A program made the translations under genes and the position numbers. The notes under the pieces are model-generated. The model was not told the origin of the DNA. It saw only the letters and a program-made list of their open reading frames with translations, and made no database searches. This document shows positions 24,425-38,600 of a stretch of DNA of 64,000 nt, in pieces. The stretch comes from Naganishia liquefaciens (Eukaryota > Basidiomycota > Tremellomycetes > Filobasidiales > Filobasidiaceae), in NCBI GenBank assembly GCA_013423385.1, contig BLZA01000013.1, forward strand, positions 310,001 to 374,000, written 5' to 3'. Each line of letters starts with the position of its first letter. Position 1 is the first letter of the stretch.

Positions 24425-26294
24425 TCATGCCATCGTGGCTCGCTCATCTGCAACAGCCTGCAGCGCGCTCTCGAACACCTGCACGGCCCGCAGCACATCT
24501 GTGTACCGGTTGTACAGCGGGACAGGGCTCAGCCGAATCACATCCGGGCGACGCTCGTCTCCCACCACACCCTGCTTGACCATTTTGTCAAACACCTTTT
24601 CCATTAGATGGGATCCTTGAGGAAGAATCATCAAACTGATTTGACACCCTCGGGCAGAAGGATCTGCTGGCGTGAGGATTCTGAACCCGACTCTCGTATA
24701 GCCGTGGACATCCTCGGGCGCGATGTAGAACCTTGACGCAGTGAGAAGGTCCCACATATATCCTGTCAACTGCAATGATTTTTCACGCAACGCTTCGATC
24801 CCACCGGCGCGCTTGAGGATATTCAGATGAGCGATCAAAGGGATGGAGGATAGCACGGGCGGATTCGAGTGCTGATATCCCGCCGCGCCGGGTATCGGAT
24901 CAAAGTGGGGCGACATCTGGAAACGTGTCTCACGATTCTGGCCCCACCAGCCGGCGAGTCTGTACGAAAGACATGCCGATGCTTCAGTCAAGATCCAGGG
25001 GGTTAGGGGTACACAATGTCAGCTGCGTACCGTCGTCCTCCATCGTCCAACCCGTCCTTGATATAGTAGCCCGCGACGGCCCCTGGACCAGAATTGAGAT
25101 ATCTGGACAGCTCAATCAGCAAAGTGGAGAGCTTTATTTAAAAGCCAACGAACTTGTATGTACACCAAGCGGCGAAATCGACTTTCCAGTCCGACAGGTG
25201 TAAAGGCACATTGCCGACCGCGTGTGCAAGATCCAATCCGAAGTATGCGCCCTTTATCGGAGAGATGATTCAGCCAGAGAGCCCCAAAACAAGAAGCTGG
25301 CAAACTTACCACGTCGTGAGACTTTTGACATATAGGTGCAACGTCAAAGTATTGCCCTGTATAATATTGGACTCCAGACAGCCAGACAACGGCGATCTGT
25401 TTAGCACGAGCAATGAATAAGTCTTCTTGCAACCCAGACTCGGGCGGGACGACCCACCTCGTCTCCATATTTCTCGATAGTAGACAGAATGTCTTCCGTC
25501 CGAAGGGTTTCTTCGCCCTGACGTGGTTCAAAGGCAACAACGACATTGTCCATCTGCTCCTGCGACAGAGTCCCCTCGTGCAGCTTTGGATGAGAGTGAA
25601 TGGCATACTGCGGATGGATGAGGATTTACTTAGCGTGGCAAAGATGAAGCACCGGTGCGAATAGCTTTACCCAGTCTGACGGAAACGCGCCCTTTTCAAG
25701 CAGGATTCTCCACCGCTTCTGAGTCGGGCGATAGAATGATATAAAGAGGGAATGAATGTTGGATGTCAATGTTGAGGTATGAGCTATCTCGGACTCTTTA
25801 GCACCTGAAGATAGAGGGTCAAAAATGTGAGGTGGTGGCGATAACTCTGGAGGTTAAGGGAAGCTCCGTTCGTACCTAGAACAGCGGCGAGCCCGGGTGT
25901 AACGCATTCATCGATGTTTTTCCATGGTCGATTGTGCGGATGTGCGAAATGTCCGTAGACGGCTCTGCGAGCGTACACCGAATGTTCAGCTTCGCGCATG
26001 CATAAGCATCACGGTTGGGTCATCAAATCTCACCTCTTGCTCCATACGTCGATTTCCTCTATAAGCAGCTTACGAGCTTGCTTCGGCAATAGCCCCAGCG
26101 AGTTCCCGCACAGATAGATGACCTCTCCTTCGCCTAGCATCCATTGAAACAGTCAGGGTACCGGCCTCTGGGATGAAGGGATTAGGAGACATACCGTCGC
26201 CACCGCTGTCAGATTTGAGCGGAATTTCAAACTCGTCTCTGGCCCACTTTAACGGGTCTGCGGCGTCGAGCGCTTGGGGATCGATAGACGCCAT
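24425..26294 (-). CDS. BNA5: Kynureninase
   Basis: A pyridoxal-phosphate enzyme that splits kynurenine or 3-hydroxykynurenine to (hydroxy)anthranilate and alanine in tryptophan breakdown and de novo NAD synthesis, in the cytosol. My model has nine exons on the minus strand, from ATG 26294 ([20 protein letters not shown]) to the stop at 24425. Family segments in order are [88 protein letters not shown], and [19 protein letters not shown], whose Lys carries the cofactor. [15 protein letters not shown] and the [17 protein letters not shown] part close the protein. Length (about 470 residues) and order match known kynureninases. Its start lies 273 bp from that of MGM1, so the two genes probably share a promoter region. 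Confidence 0.94.
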
Positions 26295-26567
26295 GATGGG
26301 TAGCTTTCCAAGAATATGTACACAATGGCGTTGGTCCGCTCTTCAACACAGGGTAACATAGTCACGCTGGTGTTTCAAGCCAGGCGGAGCGATCGACGGC
26401 GAGACACGGCGCGCACGAAGAAACAGAAATATCGTCATCGTCTCGGCGACTTCCCTCCTGACTTTGCAGAATTCCGGACTTCTACTGATCCTCGCAAAGC
26501 ATCAGTCGAGTAGTACAAGAGGGACCCGAGCCCTTCTTCGGGCAACACTGGCCTATAATTCCCCGCC

Positions 26568-29500
26568 ATGCTACGTTTGAAGGGTACGATACGACATGCG
26601 GTCCGCCAGTCGGGGCAAATCACCCATCCCGCCAACGCCACAGCGAGATCACTCCATCTGGCCACAAGATTCGGGTCACCTCAACAGCGGGCGTTTCTCT
26701 CGAACGCCAGCCTATCAGGCGCGCGGAATGCGTCGGTGAGAAAGGTGCACGTCAGGGCGCTGTCTTTCGGAACGTTGCCGAGATTCGTGGCAAGGGCTTT
26801 CAAGGTACCTTTATACGGAGCAGGGGTGGGTGCCGGGGCCTTGGGTTATGCGAACTACAAGCTTGAAGGTAGGATTCCTAGAATACACACACGATCTCGC
26901 TGACGATACCGCCTGGAAAAGGTGTCAGAAACGCAACATCGGATATCATCTCCAGCATATCAGATACGCTGGCCGATGGCTATGATCAGGCATCCAGCAC
27001 GTTCAATTCGCTCTCAACTGCTTTATCTGGAGCGGCCGGTAATGCTGCAGGTCAGGCGGCGACGCTAGGAAAGTCAATAGGAGAAGGTGTCGAGGACCTG
27101 TCTGATGCGGTCCAGAACGGTCGCAGACAGTTTCTCAACGGCTTGAATGAGTGGTGGGACGCGGTCCGAAGCAGTAGATCCCCGCAATCTGCAGAAGGAG
27201 AGCCGATCCTCAAGACATCTCCAGAGGAATCACCATCAACCGATAGCGGTCCAAGCAGCAGCGGAGGCAGTAAAGGGGGTCGTGGTCCCCCCGACGATGA
27301 CGATAACATCCTTGGAGGTGGCGCAGCCGCTACTCTCGCTTCCCTCACCTCGGCATACTTCAATAACAACACTGAAGAAGAGGAAAAGATGGCGGCGGAC
27401 GAATCCACCGAACCGCATCAGCTACTGCAGCTTACGAAGAAGCTCATCGAGATCCGTCAGGTGTTGCTCTCCATCGACCAGAGTGATGCGCTCAAGTTGC
27501 CTAGTATCGTCGTCATCGGCAGCCAAAGTAGCGGAAAGAGTAGTGTGCTTGAGGCGATTGTGGGCCATGAGTTTTTACCAAAGTAAGTCATATAGCCTTC
27601 AGGTATACTAAACAATAGATCTGATTTCTGGTTTCCCTTCCCCAGGGGTGACAACATGGTCACACGACGTCCCATCGAGCTCACTCTTGTACATACCCCT
27701 CACGACGGCTCCAACAGTCCTCCCGAGTACGGCGTGTTTCCAGGACTGGGTAGTCAAAAGGTTACTTCCTTCCCAGCCATTCAGCGGACTTTGACCGAAT
27801 TGAATCAAGCGGTACCATCGTCGATAGCAGTATCCTCAGATCCAATTCATCTCCGCATCCACTCGCCTCACGTTCCCGACTTGACGCTCGTCGATCTTCC
27901 CGGGTATATTCAGATCTCTTCCATGGATCAGCCGGAAGAGCTCAAGGACAAAATTTCAAGCCTTTGCGACAAGTATATCCAGGAACCCAACATTATTCTC
28001 GCAGTTTGTGCGGCCGATGTCGATCTTGCCAATTCCGCTGCGCTGAGGGCTAGTAGGCGCGTAGACCCTTTGGGTAGCCGGACCATCGGCGTGGTTACCA
28101 AGATGGATTTGGTGTCACCGGAGATCGGAGTAAATATCCTTAAGGGAAACAGGTATCCTTTGCATTTGGGATACATCGGCGTCGTGTGCAAGGCGCCTAC
28201 GGGAATCGGCAGCGGCAAGATCAGAAAGGGCGGTGAGAACCCGAATCTTACTGGCGCGGTACTGCGTCGTGAAAGGGAATACTTCGCTGGCGAGAATGCC
28301 AAATTCTTCTATCCCACCGAGCGAAGTTCAAGATCAATTATGGCGGCGTCAGAGGACATGGCGGGAAAGATCTTAGTGGGCACGGATACGCTGCGAAGGA
28401 GATTAATGGATGTACTGGAGACCAGCATGGCGGCAAATTTGAGTGGTATCACCAATGCTGTGCAGCTGGAGCTCCAGGAAACCAGCTATCAATTCAAGGT
28501 GGGTGTGGGCACGACTCGGATAGCCGAAGTGAACTGATGGCATTTCTAAACAGGTACAATACAATGACCGCCGAATCAGCCCTGAGGCCTATGTCGCCGA
28601 GACAGTTGACGCCCTCAAAGTGCGCTTCAAGGAGTTTACCGCGCAATTTACCAAGCCGCAAGTCCGCAGCAAACTTAAAGCCATGCTCGATGACAAGGTC
28701 ATGGATATCTTGGAACAGTTGTATTGGATGGATCAGCGCGCGGCCGAGCTGTCCAAGCTTGGCGAAGACCGAAAATTGACACCCGAGGAACTTGACAACT
28801 ACTGGAAATACAAGCTCGATACCGCAAGTTCGCTTCTCACCAAATCAGGAGTCGGAAGAGATTCAACCCAGCTGGTAGCCGAGGGCTTGCGTGGACTGAT
28901 CGATTCCATTGCAACCGGTGAACCATTCACCTTCCATCCAGAAGTCGCTGACCGGATCATCCAATTCTCCCGCGCAATATTACGCGAGCGTCTCGGTGTA
29001 ACGGCAGACCAAGTCGAGAATTGCATCAAGCCGTACAAATACGAGGTCGAGGTCGACGATCGCGAATGGGAGATTGGACGGCATCATTCCGAAGAGGCGT
29101 TTGCGCTTGAGATCGCGCGATGCGAGAGCAAGCTTGCGGATATTCGCAAAAAGGTGGGAGGAAGCAGAAAGTTGACGTCGCTAGTGTCGTATGTGCAGGA
29201 AATCCAACAGAAGGAGACAGAGAGGACGCGTCAAAGGCTTGGCGGCTTTGGCAGGACGCCCGAAGCGACCGCTACGCCGGAGGAAGAGGAGCCTCAGCTG
29301 CCCGATAGTTATAAATACAGTCCAGCGCAAGTGGCGGATGGTGAGTTTCTTGATCGGCGCGGACAGGTCAGTCATTGACAAAGCCACACGCGGCAGGCCG
29401 TCTTGCCGCCTTGTTCTCAGATCGACTTGCAGTCCTGAAAGCACGGCACCGTGCGCTCCAGTCAAAGCGCTGCAGAATGGGACCAGAACAAAAGGCATTC

Positions 29501-29989
29501 TGCCCCGAGGCTTTCCTCAGCGTAGTGGCAGAGAAGCTCGCGTACACGTCGACTATGTTTATCAATATCGAGCTGCTGGAGCAGTTCTTCTATCAGGTGA
29601 GTTAGCATTGAGCAAGCGCGTATTGGGTATTGACATATCTTCGCAGTTCCCTAGGGAAATCGATTCCCGGATATTATATGATCTTGACGTGAGTGATGCT
29701 CGCTTCAGGCCCGTCGCTTCCGCAAAATGAACTGATGGTCTGTCATGATCAGCGCAATGAAATTGCGAAGTTTGCGCGGGAGAATCCGGTAGTGAGAAGG
29801 CATCTTGATCTACAGGATCGGAAAGATAAGCTGGAACAGGTAGGTATCGCCTCCACTTCTTATTCAGATGGAAAGCTGACCTTTTCGGCTCCTCAGGTCA
29901 TGAGGTCCCTTCAATCGCTCGTCAATGTGCGACAGGAGAAGGAGACGCGCTCCAGTCGCAATCAGGGCCTCTTTACGAAATTCTTCTAG
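26568..29989 (+). CDS. MGM1: Mitochondrial dynamin-like GTPase Mgm1/OPA1
   Basis: Fuses mitochondrial inner membranes and shapes cristae. Eight exons (26568-26868, 26922-27582, 27646-28498, 28554-29340, 29397-29596, 29647-29688, 29753-29839, 29897-29989) give 1007 residues in phase. The N-terminus is a basic, Ser-rich mitochondrial presequence, then a Gly/Ala-rich membrane segment ([20 protein letters not shown]). G1 is [17 protein letters not shown]3 is DLPGYIQ and G4 is TKMDLV. The region between them includes [12 protein letters not shown]. The middle and GED-like parts follow, with the end in LFTKFF. A linker of Gly/Ser and an Asp run (near 27240-27310) precedes the GTPase domain and is where processing to the short form would be expected. 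Start choice: the first ATG, directly giving the presequence. Confidence 0.95.
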
Positions 29990-30292
29990 TTCGCTTGCCC
30001 TTCACGTATGATTGTAGCGATAGATTTGTATCATGTTCTTGTAGACCTTGATGGATTATAAATGACGACTCTCCTCCCGCACGTCAGGTGGAACAAAAGC
30101 TTACCTATCGCCGCTGTCGCCCTCAGATGAAAGCTTGGTGGGATGAGTCAGACTTTTGCGGCGGGGGCGATTGCGTGACTGGCGGGCGGGTCTCCCTTTG
30201 AGCCTCTTCGTCATTTCATTCAGCATCCCTTGGGCTGAAACGGTCGTCCGACGAGGTGCATCTCTCACCCCGTTGCGCCGCATCGTCTCAAA
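29990..30292. other. Intergenic region between MGM1 and MUB1
   Basis: This tandem gap of about 300 bp holds the MGM1 3' end and the MUB1 promoter. I see no gene and no clear motif. Confidence 0.5.
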
Positions 30293-33200
30293 ATGAGGGA
30301 CTCGAACTACTCATACCCCTTGCAGAACAAGGTCTGCGTCGGTATTTCCCCGTCGTTGTACGACAGAAGAGGTGAGATCCGCTGTGCTGTTGAGCGTCAA
30401 GGAGGTCTTGCTCACGTGCTGATTATCGGTATGATCCACCAGCCCTCGACACATCTGCCATGCTACCTCTCCTCAACTCACTGACTCACCTAACCTACCT
30501 CACGTCTACATCGCCCCGCATTCGCGACATCCTGGTCAATGACGGCGGTCTTGAAAGGCTACTCGAAATCATGCAGGAGGCCGCGTTGCCCAGGGACGAT
30601 TGCCTGGAACCTAGTTTTGACTGGTTCGGGCTACGCGGTCCACCTACAGCGAGTATATTAACGCAGGCGCAGCAAATGGCCCTCAAGCACTCACTAGCGT
30701 TCCAGTGTGTCGTCAACATTGGCGTACGTGGATCCGAGACGATTCGAACGCGGCTCGTGCAAAGCGGGGCACTCAATGTCGTTGCTCAGATTATGGAAGT
30801 TTGGCTGCAGCAAAAGGGCGTGTGGATCTACCCTGGGCCGTTGGGCAGTCAAGTCTCCGTAGAACGCGCCATCGCGGCTGGCGTGCTACCGCCCGTGCAG
30901 GATGGATCGATCGATTGGCGAGCGGGATATTCGAGGTTCAGTAGTCGTCGAGCACGGGACAAGGACAGGGAGCGATCAGGTCGGGGCGTATCGGGGCCGG
31001 AGGGGCCTGGGCTGGATGGGGAGCGCGAACCGGGGCTTCAAGAAATGTCAGTCGATGATGCCTCAATGAACGCTTCGCATGCGTCTCGGAGGGCTCCCTC
31101 AGGACGCGAAAGACACGAAAGAACGTCGGCATGGGTTGAAGGACGCAGTGGGCGCGCCGATGACGACTTTCGATTGGGACCAGACGGATTGCGTCAGTCC
31201 CGAGATGCGAAACCGTACCCGATTGCCGCCTGGTGGGATACGATCCGTCGCGGAATTGAGATGAACATGCTCAGAGAGGACACACCTACGGACGAGGATA
31301 TCAATTTGTTTGGCATCACGTCCGCAACCGTTCCTGCTTGGACCCGTCTATTCGCGTCTATTCGCAGCTCTGGTGATAACCGACGCCGTCTGATCAGACG
31401 TCTTTTACGGGGCGATTCCTCTGCTCAATCGATTATGGAGGTCATGTTCATGCTTGGCCTGGATCCGTGGGAGACGAGGGAAAGGCTGAAACGGGCTGTG
31501 CGAGTTTCGGCTCAGGGTGAGGTCATGATTGTGACGACCCATCAGCATCTCGGTCCGACAGCCCCTCCGGCTGAAAGATCCCGTCATCAGCACTCGCTTG
31601 CTCCAACCACGACTTCGAACCTTAGAGCTTCTAGCCAGCCCAATGAGTCGGGGCAAGCGGCCTATCAAACGAGATCTACCAGCCATGGCGCAGAGCGGGT
31701 CGCCGCTGATAACGCACGGCCGTCCATTCCGCCGCCTCGTTCCAGTGGTGACAACGTCACCGTTTCGGAGGGCGCCTCTACAGCCTCGCCTTCCGCATTC
31801 CAGATATCAACTACTCCTGGATCTGGAAGAAACCGACAACATGCCCGACGCACAGGCAACACCGGCCTAGGCGAGTCTAGACATGACACTGGACGCGACT
31901 CTTCAGCCGCTCCGTCTTCATCCGGCTCGGCGCATGATGGGAGCCGTCAGCAAGATGGCCAGGAAGAGACCTCTCGCGTAACAAGCAGGAATGGACTCGC
32001 TCCGCGTCCGGATTCTGCAACCAGCTCTCGATCAACTTCCCGTGTTGGTCACAGAAATATTCAGTTGCTGGATGGAGGAGATGCCAACAGCTCTGGACCG
32101 TCCAATAATGCTTCGCCACTGGCTACTCCCACAATCGATGCGATGGGCAGAGGATCAACAGCGACTATAAGGGCTGTGCCTGATCAGATGCCGGGAGGGC
32201 GCGCTCCTAGGGAGCGAAGCGGGACCGTCACGATGGCGACCGGCTTTCACATTGACGCTACTGCTGAGACGCTGAATCATCACCTCGTCGGAGGTGGCAG
32301 AGCAACCACTCAAGAAGCCATGGATATTGACGATGATGATCGTCCAGCAAGCCGAGCAACAACGGACGCCGAGGCTAATGCCGAGGGTACCGAGGGAGAA
32401 GACTTGGCCGCCGATGAATCGATCGACATTGTCGGCATCAACGGGGAGGAGGAGACTGGCGACCCCATGATGAACGTCTTGACCGAAGTCGAACCCAATC
32501 CCGATGCTCAGGCTGAACTCGATATCGCCATGGGTGCACCTCGAGGTGCACCCGGAGCAGCGGCCACGACCGTGGCTGGCGAGATGACCCCTCGGGTACC
32601 GGCACCGGGCTTGCCCTTGACGGCTGTTAACATGACATCCCCTGAACCTGCTGACGATCGGGACATAGGAGATGAAGAAGGCGTTGGTACCGAAACCCAG
32701 AGGCAGCCCGTCAGACAGCCTCAGCTTCCCGTCACCGCTGTCGTTATCGCCGCGGGTGCTCCTCGAAGCTTTTCCGATCTTGGACATCTGGTTGCGAGCA
32801 TGGACCGAAACGCGGACCCACATTCATACACGGATGACACCATTCTACTTTCGCTGCAACTGTTTGCGTATCTTTCAAAGTACCCGCATGTGCGCTCGGC
32901 TTTCCACCACCCTACGCGACCATTACATTACGGAGTAGAGATCAGCTCCGATGCCAAGCTGCCGGAACGACCAAATTTCTCCAAAACATCAAATATGTTT
33001 TCCTTGGTGGAGCGTTTCACATTTCGTGCTGCTCCACCGGATCCAGATATGCCAAAGATTCCCAGCGATATTCAATATTGGGCAGGAGTGATCATGCGCA
33101 ATGCGTGCAGAAAAGACGACTCTCGCAACGGAATCCGGCAGTGTGCCAACATGAGCTGCGGGAAATGGGAGGCGTACCCCAGGCAATTCGCGAAATGCAG

Positions 33201-33891
33201 ACGATGTCGTAAAGCCAAGTACTGCAGCAAAGATTGTCAAAGTCGCGCGTGGCAAGAGGGACATCGCTTCTGGTAAGCCGCAAGTCGGACTTGTGTAGCA
33301 CGACATACTAAGTCCGACACAATCCTCAGGTGCAACGCGAGGGAACATGAGAATGCCGAACTTGGCTTGGCTGGGACCGTTATCATTCCACCTGGAGATC
33401 GCAGCAGCGAGTTCGTGCAGGCCCAGCATGCGAGACAGCGGCAGAGTCGATTTACCTTGGCTATGAACACAAGGCAGAACGTGCCCATCGGAGATAACGA
33501 GCAAGCGGTCGTGCGCTACAGTGCAGCGCAAATGGCGGGACTCAGGGCGAATCGACGAGATGCCATCGCCAATCTAGTATTTCCGAATGAGGCCGACGAG
33601 CTCCGGCCCGTTCAGCCGAATCGCGCAGAACAGGCAGAACCAAACCGCCCTGCCGTCGAAGAGCCAAGTACGATCGACCTGACAGAATCGCCGGCCACTG
33701 TTAGGCCCAATACACGCGAAACACCAATGCGAATGAACGTGGATCGCGAGCGGACCGTTGAGACGATGGAAGTTGAGGGGCTAGGTATGGGCGTGCAAAT
33801 GGGCATGGGAGGTCTCGCTCGCAACAGATTTGATGGTGACGGTGGAGAGGACTTCTGGAATGTCAGGGGAGCAGCAGCCTTTGGGCTATGA
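30293..33891 (+). CDS. MUB1: MYND zinc-finger protein, Mub1/SamB family
   Basis: In yeast Mub1 works with the ubiquitin ligase Ubr2 and Rad6 to mark Rpn4 for breakdown; SamB in Aspergillus affects morphogenesis. Three exons (30293-30371, 30443-33272, 33330-33891) give 1156 residues. The N-terminus MRDSNYSYPLQNKVCVGISP followed by LYDRRALDTSAMLPLLNSL and an armadillo-like stretch is typical of the family. A very long Ser/Arg/Gly-rich, probably disordered part spans about 30950-32750, with an acidic patch near 32320-32480. The MYND finger is coded from about 33139 to 33340 and has all its ligands (CANMSCGKW, CRRCRKAKYCSKDCQ, then HRFW|C), with the last Cys beyond an intron. The C-terminal tail after the finger is about 180 residues. 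This protein is longer than the yeast one because of the disordered region. Confidence 0.9.
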
Positions 33892-34382
33892 GGTCCTTGG
33901 ACGCGATCCAGCTCGGTGAAGTGGCATATCAGGACTTCTTACGTTCTCATCGCGGGATGCTCCTCTATCAGCCGTAGATCCCTGCCTGTATGAAGTTGCC
34001 GATTGTGACGAAGTCGATTCGCTAAGCATTGCATGGGATCATGATCTTGCCGACATGCACGCGATCAGACCTGTCATGGCTGCAGCGGAGCTTACAGCTG
34101 CCATACCCATAGCGATATTGAATGATGATTCAGAAGACTCCGAACCACGCACCGGACCGATTTCCTTCCGAACCGAAGCACCGGCCGCGGAGATAACCGT
34201 TCTGCTCCCGCGTCGTCGGAGTTTAGAGATCCATCCTCAACCCGTTCCATCTATACTATCCAATGTATCGAATGGTCTGCGGTCGTACAAGTGTGTATGG
34301 TAAAATTGCCTATCAGGTCAGCCATCGTTCATCCGTTCCATTAAGCTCCGCAGTTGGTATAGCCACAAGATCAGCCCACAAG
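33892..34382. other. Intergenic region before the flavin-reductase-like gene
   Basis: No supported gene is present. An open frame at 34055-34303 has no recognisable domain and no good splice link to the next gene. The stretch probably serves as 3' and 5' flanking sequence. Confidence 0.5.
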
Positions 34383-35481
34383 ATGTCACGTCATCCGCCA
34401 TTTGCAGAAACGCAAAACAGCAGGCCTGATTTTGACCGGGAAGCCTCCTTCGCCTATTCAAAAACACCTCAGGTTGACTGGAAGCCGGGACAGGGTCTAA
34501 ACAACCTTGTAAGAGTTCCTAGGATGTCAGTCAGACCTTGTGATTGCTTATACAGGCCCGCCAGCCGGGAGCGGAAGAGTTCGCTGCCACAAGTTCGTTT
34601 CGCGAGATAGATGTAGACTCCATGGAGAACAAGGGGCCGCTGTACAAACTTATGACTTGGGCTATTACTCCCCGGCCGGTAGCTCTCGTCTCGACCATGG
34701 ACGAATCAGGCGTTGCCAACGTGAGTGCCAAGGTTTCGGCTCATCGCGCGCTGCGACATTTATTCCACGAGACTGCGGTTGCTTTTAGCTTGCACCGATC
34801 TCCTATTTCAACGAGGTCAATCACGACCCACCCACAATAATGATCAGTGTTGTCTCAGGTACGACTGCCACAGGACTCAAGGATACAGCCAGCAATATAG
34901 CAAATATGAAGGAATTCTGCGTCAGCATGATCAGCGAACCTCTGATAGAAGCCGCAAACTATAGCAGCATTAACACCCCAGGAGAGGTAGATGAGTACAA
35001 GCTTTGCGGATTGACCAAGCGGCAATCAGGGTGAGAGTTACTTGGTGTCGATTGCGATTGGATATCAGACTGAATGTAAACGCCCTGTCTGCTAAAAGAT
35101 TGATTCGGACTCCGCATGTCGCAGAATCAGCCTTCTCCATGGAGTGCATCCTCGCACATTCGTACCCGATGTACAACGACGCCGGCAAACACACCGCCAC
35201 AGCCATATTTGGTCGGATCAAGAAATTCCATATCAAGGAGTCCGTGCTTGATCCGAATGACCCCGGAAAGTTAGTACCGGAAAAATATCGCGTGATCTCG
35301 CGATTAGGGGGTCTGACCTACGCTCGAAGTGTGTCGTAAGTATCAGTGACCATAATTGGTAGATGCAAGTCGCTGATTCCCCATGCTCAGCGGTTACGAA
35401 CTGCAAAGACCGGTCTGGGAACAAGTGAAAGAGACGGAGGAAGTGAAGGCAGCACTGGGAAGATCAGAGAGCAAAATGTAG
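34383..35481 (+). CDS. Flavin-reductase-like FMN-binding protein
   Basis: Belongs to the flavin reductase-like / DIM6-NTAB split-barrel family, which binds FMN. Fungal members are uncharacterised oxidoreductases, so I give no substrate. Five exons (34383-34508, 34556-34720, 34789-35030, 35099-35335, 35391-35481) give 286 residues in phase. Family landmarks are LYKLMTWAITPRPVALVSTM near the start of the barrel, NLAPISYFNEVNHDPPTIMI, the GLKDTASNIANMKEF segment, and PHVAESAFSMECILA. The end is RVISRLGGLTYARSV and a GYELQRPVW tail. The first 45 residues are unlike bacterial members and not predicted as a targeting signal with confidence. The gene converges on TSC2, with 188 bp between the stop codons. 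Confidence 0.88.
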
Positions 35482-35669
35482 AGCATTTGCAGGTGAAATG
35501 GGAGCTGCTACAGGCGACACAATCATAACGATATAGTGTCAGTGAACAAATGCAATAGCGGACACAGGGACATATAGTATCAATGACAAGCGAAAGCAGA
35601 AGCTAAAATTGACGGGTAAAGCTGTTTAGAAACGAGTTCAGTATACGCTCAATCGAAAGACGCTCGACC

Positions 35670-38600
35670 TCACTCTCGAAGGATCTCCATCTTGCTTAGA
35701 TCACTGCTGATGTCGTCATCGCTATGAACCAATGGAGGCAGACTTGCAAAAGAAAGTTGTTCCGTAAGATTTCGGTCGGGACTGACGATGCTCTAGAGCT
35801 TACCTATCTTTGATTCTCTGGATTGTCCGATACCTCTGCCTCCATGGCGTAAGGTACGGCATGTTGCCTTGCGTCTCCACATGATTGAACACCTGCGCCA
35901 TGACATTTGCCGAAAGGGCGATTTGCCGAACCAAGACCGGCAGAGCCTTGGCCGAAACTAACTTGAAATCTCCTATCGGACTAAAGTCGGGTATTCCCGC
36001 CTTCTTCTGGATGGTGACCTTGAAAAAGTCGTGCTCCGAAAGATCCTCGGTGCTTCCTGAGACCCCAGCAGTATGAGCCGAGATGACGATATTGACGAAC
36101 CGGAATTGAGTGGAGATCGTATCGAATTTATAATCCTCTCCCGAATCGTTGAAGACGATGTGAACATAGTCATTGCCAACGTGACGCTTCTTGTAGGAAT
36201 AATATTCCTTCTGTCCCTCGGCGACCGGCCTATTGGGCATGAGATGTGGAGCATGGAAAACACTCTGCGATAGGTCATCCCACCAAGCGTAGGCGTACTC
36301 TCCATCTTCATCTGAATAAGTGTCGAGTCCACCAGTGTAGACATCCTTTTGAAGTCGAAGTCGAATCAAGCGTCCCAAGCCGGCCATGAAGGTAAGGAAA
36401 GCTGGTGAACCATCGGTGTTACTGAAAATGTCCACTTCATCTTTTTGTCCCGGGCCGACATATAAGACGGCAATGCTGTGAGAGTCGATAATTGGAATGT
36501 AGTCGAGATTTCGAATCATGACTTGCAGCCTGCGATCATCCGGCGGTATCAACCTTCCTCGAGGGGCATCAAGACTGACGTAGGGGTAGGCCGATAACTG
36601 TAGCCCGACAAATCCAGGCAGAATAGCGACGTCTTTCCTCCTTTGGGAGGGAGACACACCGGCCCAGATATAATCCGCACTATGGCGGCGCTCAGCGGAT
36701 TCTCCTGGATCTAGTCTCGCAGTGTAGTCCTATATAGCCAGAGAACAAAGGTTAAACGTGAACCATCTGACTGTATGCACTGCGGCTTACGTGACTGCTA
36801 GAAGATTGCTGTAACACATCATCATCCTTGTCTGAGCCCTTCTGGTAGACATCATTTTCCTGTCGTCTGTCGGCCATGAGGACAGCTGGCAAGGTGTTTA
36901 GGTCCGCATTATCCTCACCCAAGCCAAGCAGGGGTACGTTCTCGACTTTGGCGAGCAGACTGACGGTCCCCGATGGCCTGACGGCTGTAACGACTACCCA
37001 GCCAGAGCGCGGTTGAGTCTTGATGGTTAAAACTGTATTACCCAGCAACCAAGACTTCGCCACGGCGTTCTCGCTGATCTGCTTGCTGTCATCAGACGGA
37101 TCGCCGTTCATCACGACCTCGCCCAGGTATGAAGACGTGGGTTTCGGATCGGCATTACCATATGTATAGCGTGCCAGCCAGTCGTAACAAACCTCCGCCA
37201 TTTCGTCGATCCGCCCGTCGGTAAAGGCGTGCATGAGATTTCGACTGAGGAAAGGCACCACTGTAGGGCGCTTATCCAGCGACAAAGCTAAGAACCAAAC
37301 GTAGATGGCATGATACGACATCGTGATGACGTGCTGCGACTCGGTGAAATCGCCCTTGTCTTGGTCCGATATGGTCTCCTCCGCGTCTTTGGTCCGTTGA
37401 TGATGAAGCTGTATATAAGCGATCGCGACTTTGAATACTGTAAGATACTGTTCGTCGGTAAAGTTGGCGTAAAGGGATGGTACGGAACCGACGGCATTCA
37501 GGAATTCCAGAGCGTGAATGCTGACTTTTCCCTTGGTAATCAGGTTGGCCAATAGCTCCAAAATCGAGTTCAGGTGTTGCGACACCGAGTCCGTGACTTC
37601 GTGTACGGCCACCGTCAAAGTCTGGATCGATGACCGCATGATCTCTGTTGTCTGTCCCTGAAGACCTTTGACGAGCACATCCACAATCGCCCCGATCTCG
37701 CCCTTATTGAAGAGGCTTTTATAGCTGATGAATAGACTGAGCATTTGATACGCTGTAGGCAGGACTTCTGAAGGTCTAATGGGCAGGCGGACGTGAGACA
37801 GGAAGCTGCCGGATAGCAGTCCGTCGCAAATCAATCTGCGTAGTTGTCTGATTGCTTGACTTGATTTCGGACCGCAGAATAGGTGCTTGTTCGCGAGTTG
37901 CAGGGGCAGGAAAATCAGTAGGTAAGAGACCAGCTCCCAGTCCTTTTCCTCTGTCAGCATAGCGACAGCCACGGACATGTAATCCGAGATTGGAATCCAT
38001 ACGTCTTCGATAGAGTCAGCGTCCTTATCAGAAACGTTAGGATCGTAGGTCGTCATCCCTTCACTGGGCCTCGCATCTGGAGGCACCTCGAAATCGAGTG
38101 AGTGAGGAATCTGCCAGATGGGTCGGTAAGGCAACGTGATCGTCGCTTGCGCCAGAGACTGGGGTTGTCGTGATCGGCTTCTACTGCGTCCTGCACCAAG
38201 ATCCAAAGCTGGTGCTCTCCCTATTCTGCCGCGCTCGTTAGCCGAAGGAGTTGGTTGATTACCCTCCTGCATAGGCTTTCGTCGGCGATTGAACGCCTCG
38301 TCCGCGCCTTGCACATTTGACTCTTCAGCTAAAGCTCTGATTTTTTTTCCCGAGCGACCGAGTAGATCCGCCATGGGCTCGGCGCCATCGTCGAGGAACG
38401 GCTTGATCCATATTCGGTGTTGTTTGTTGGCGCGCAGTCTCACGAACCATTGCAGCAACAACAACCGTGCTCGCTGACATGTCAAATGCCATTCGGTAAT
38501 TTGCGCATATCGGTCCACATCCCTCTGAGCAAGTGCCGCATGATGCGAGGCGACATATTTCGGCCATAACATCTGCAACATGTCGGCGAAGATGACGATG

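Noticed and set aside
32155-32823. 222-codon open frame on the minus strand inside MUB1
   Set aside because: It is antisense to the low-complexity part of MUB1 and has no family signal; the length follows from base composition.
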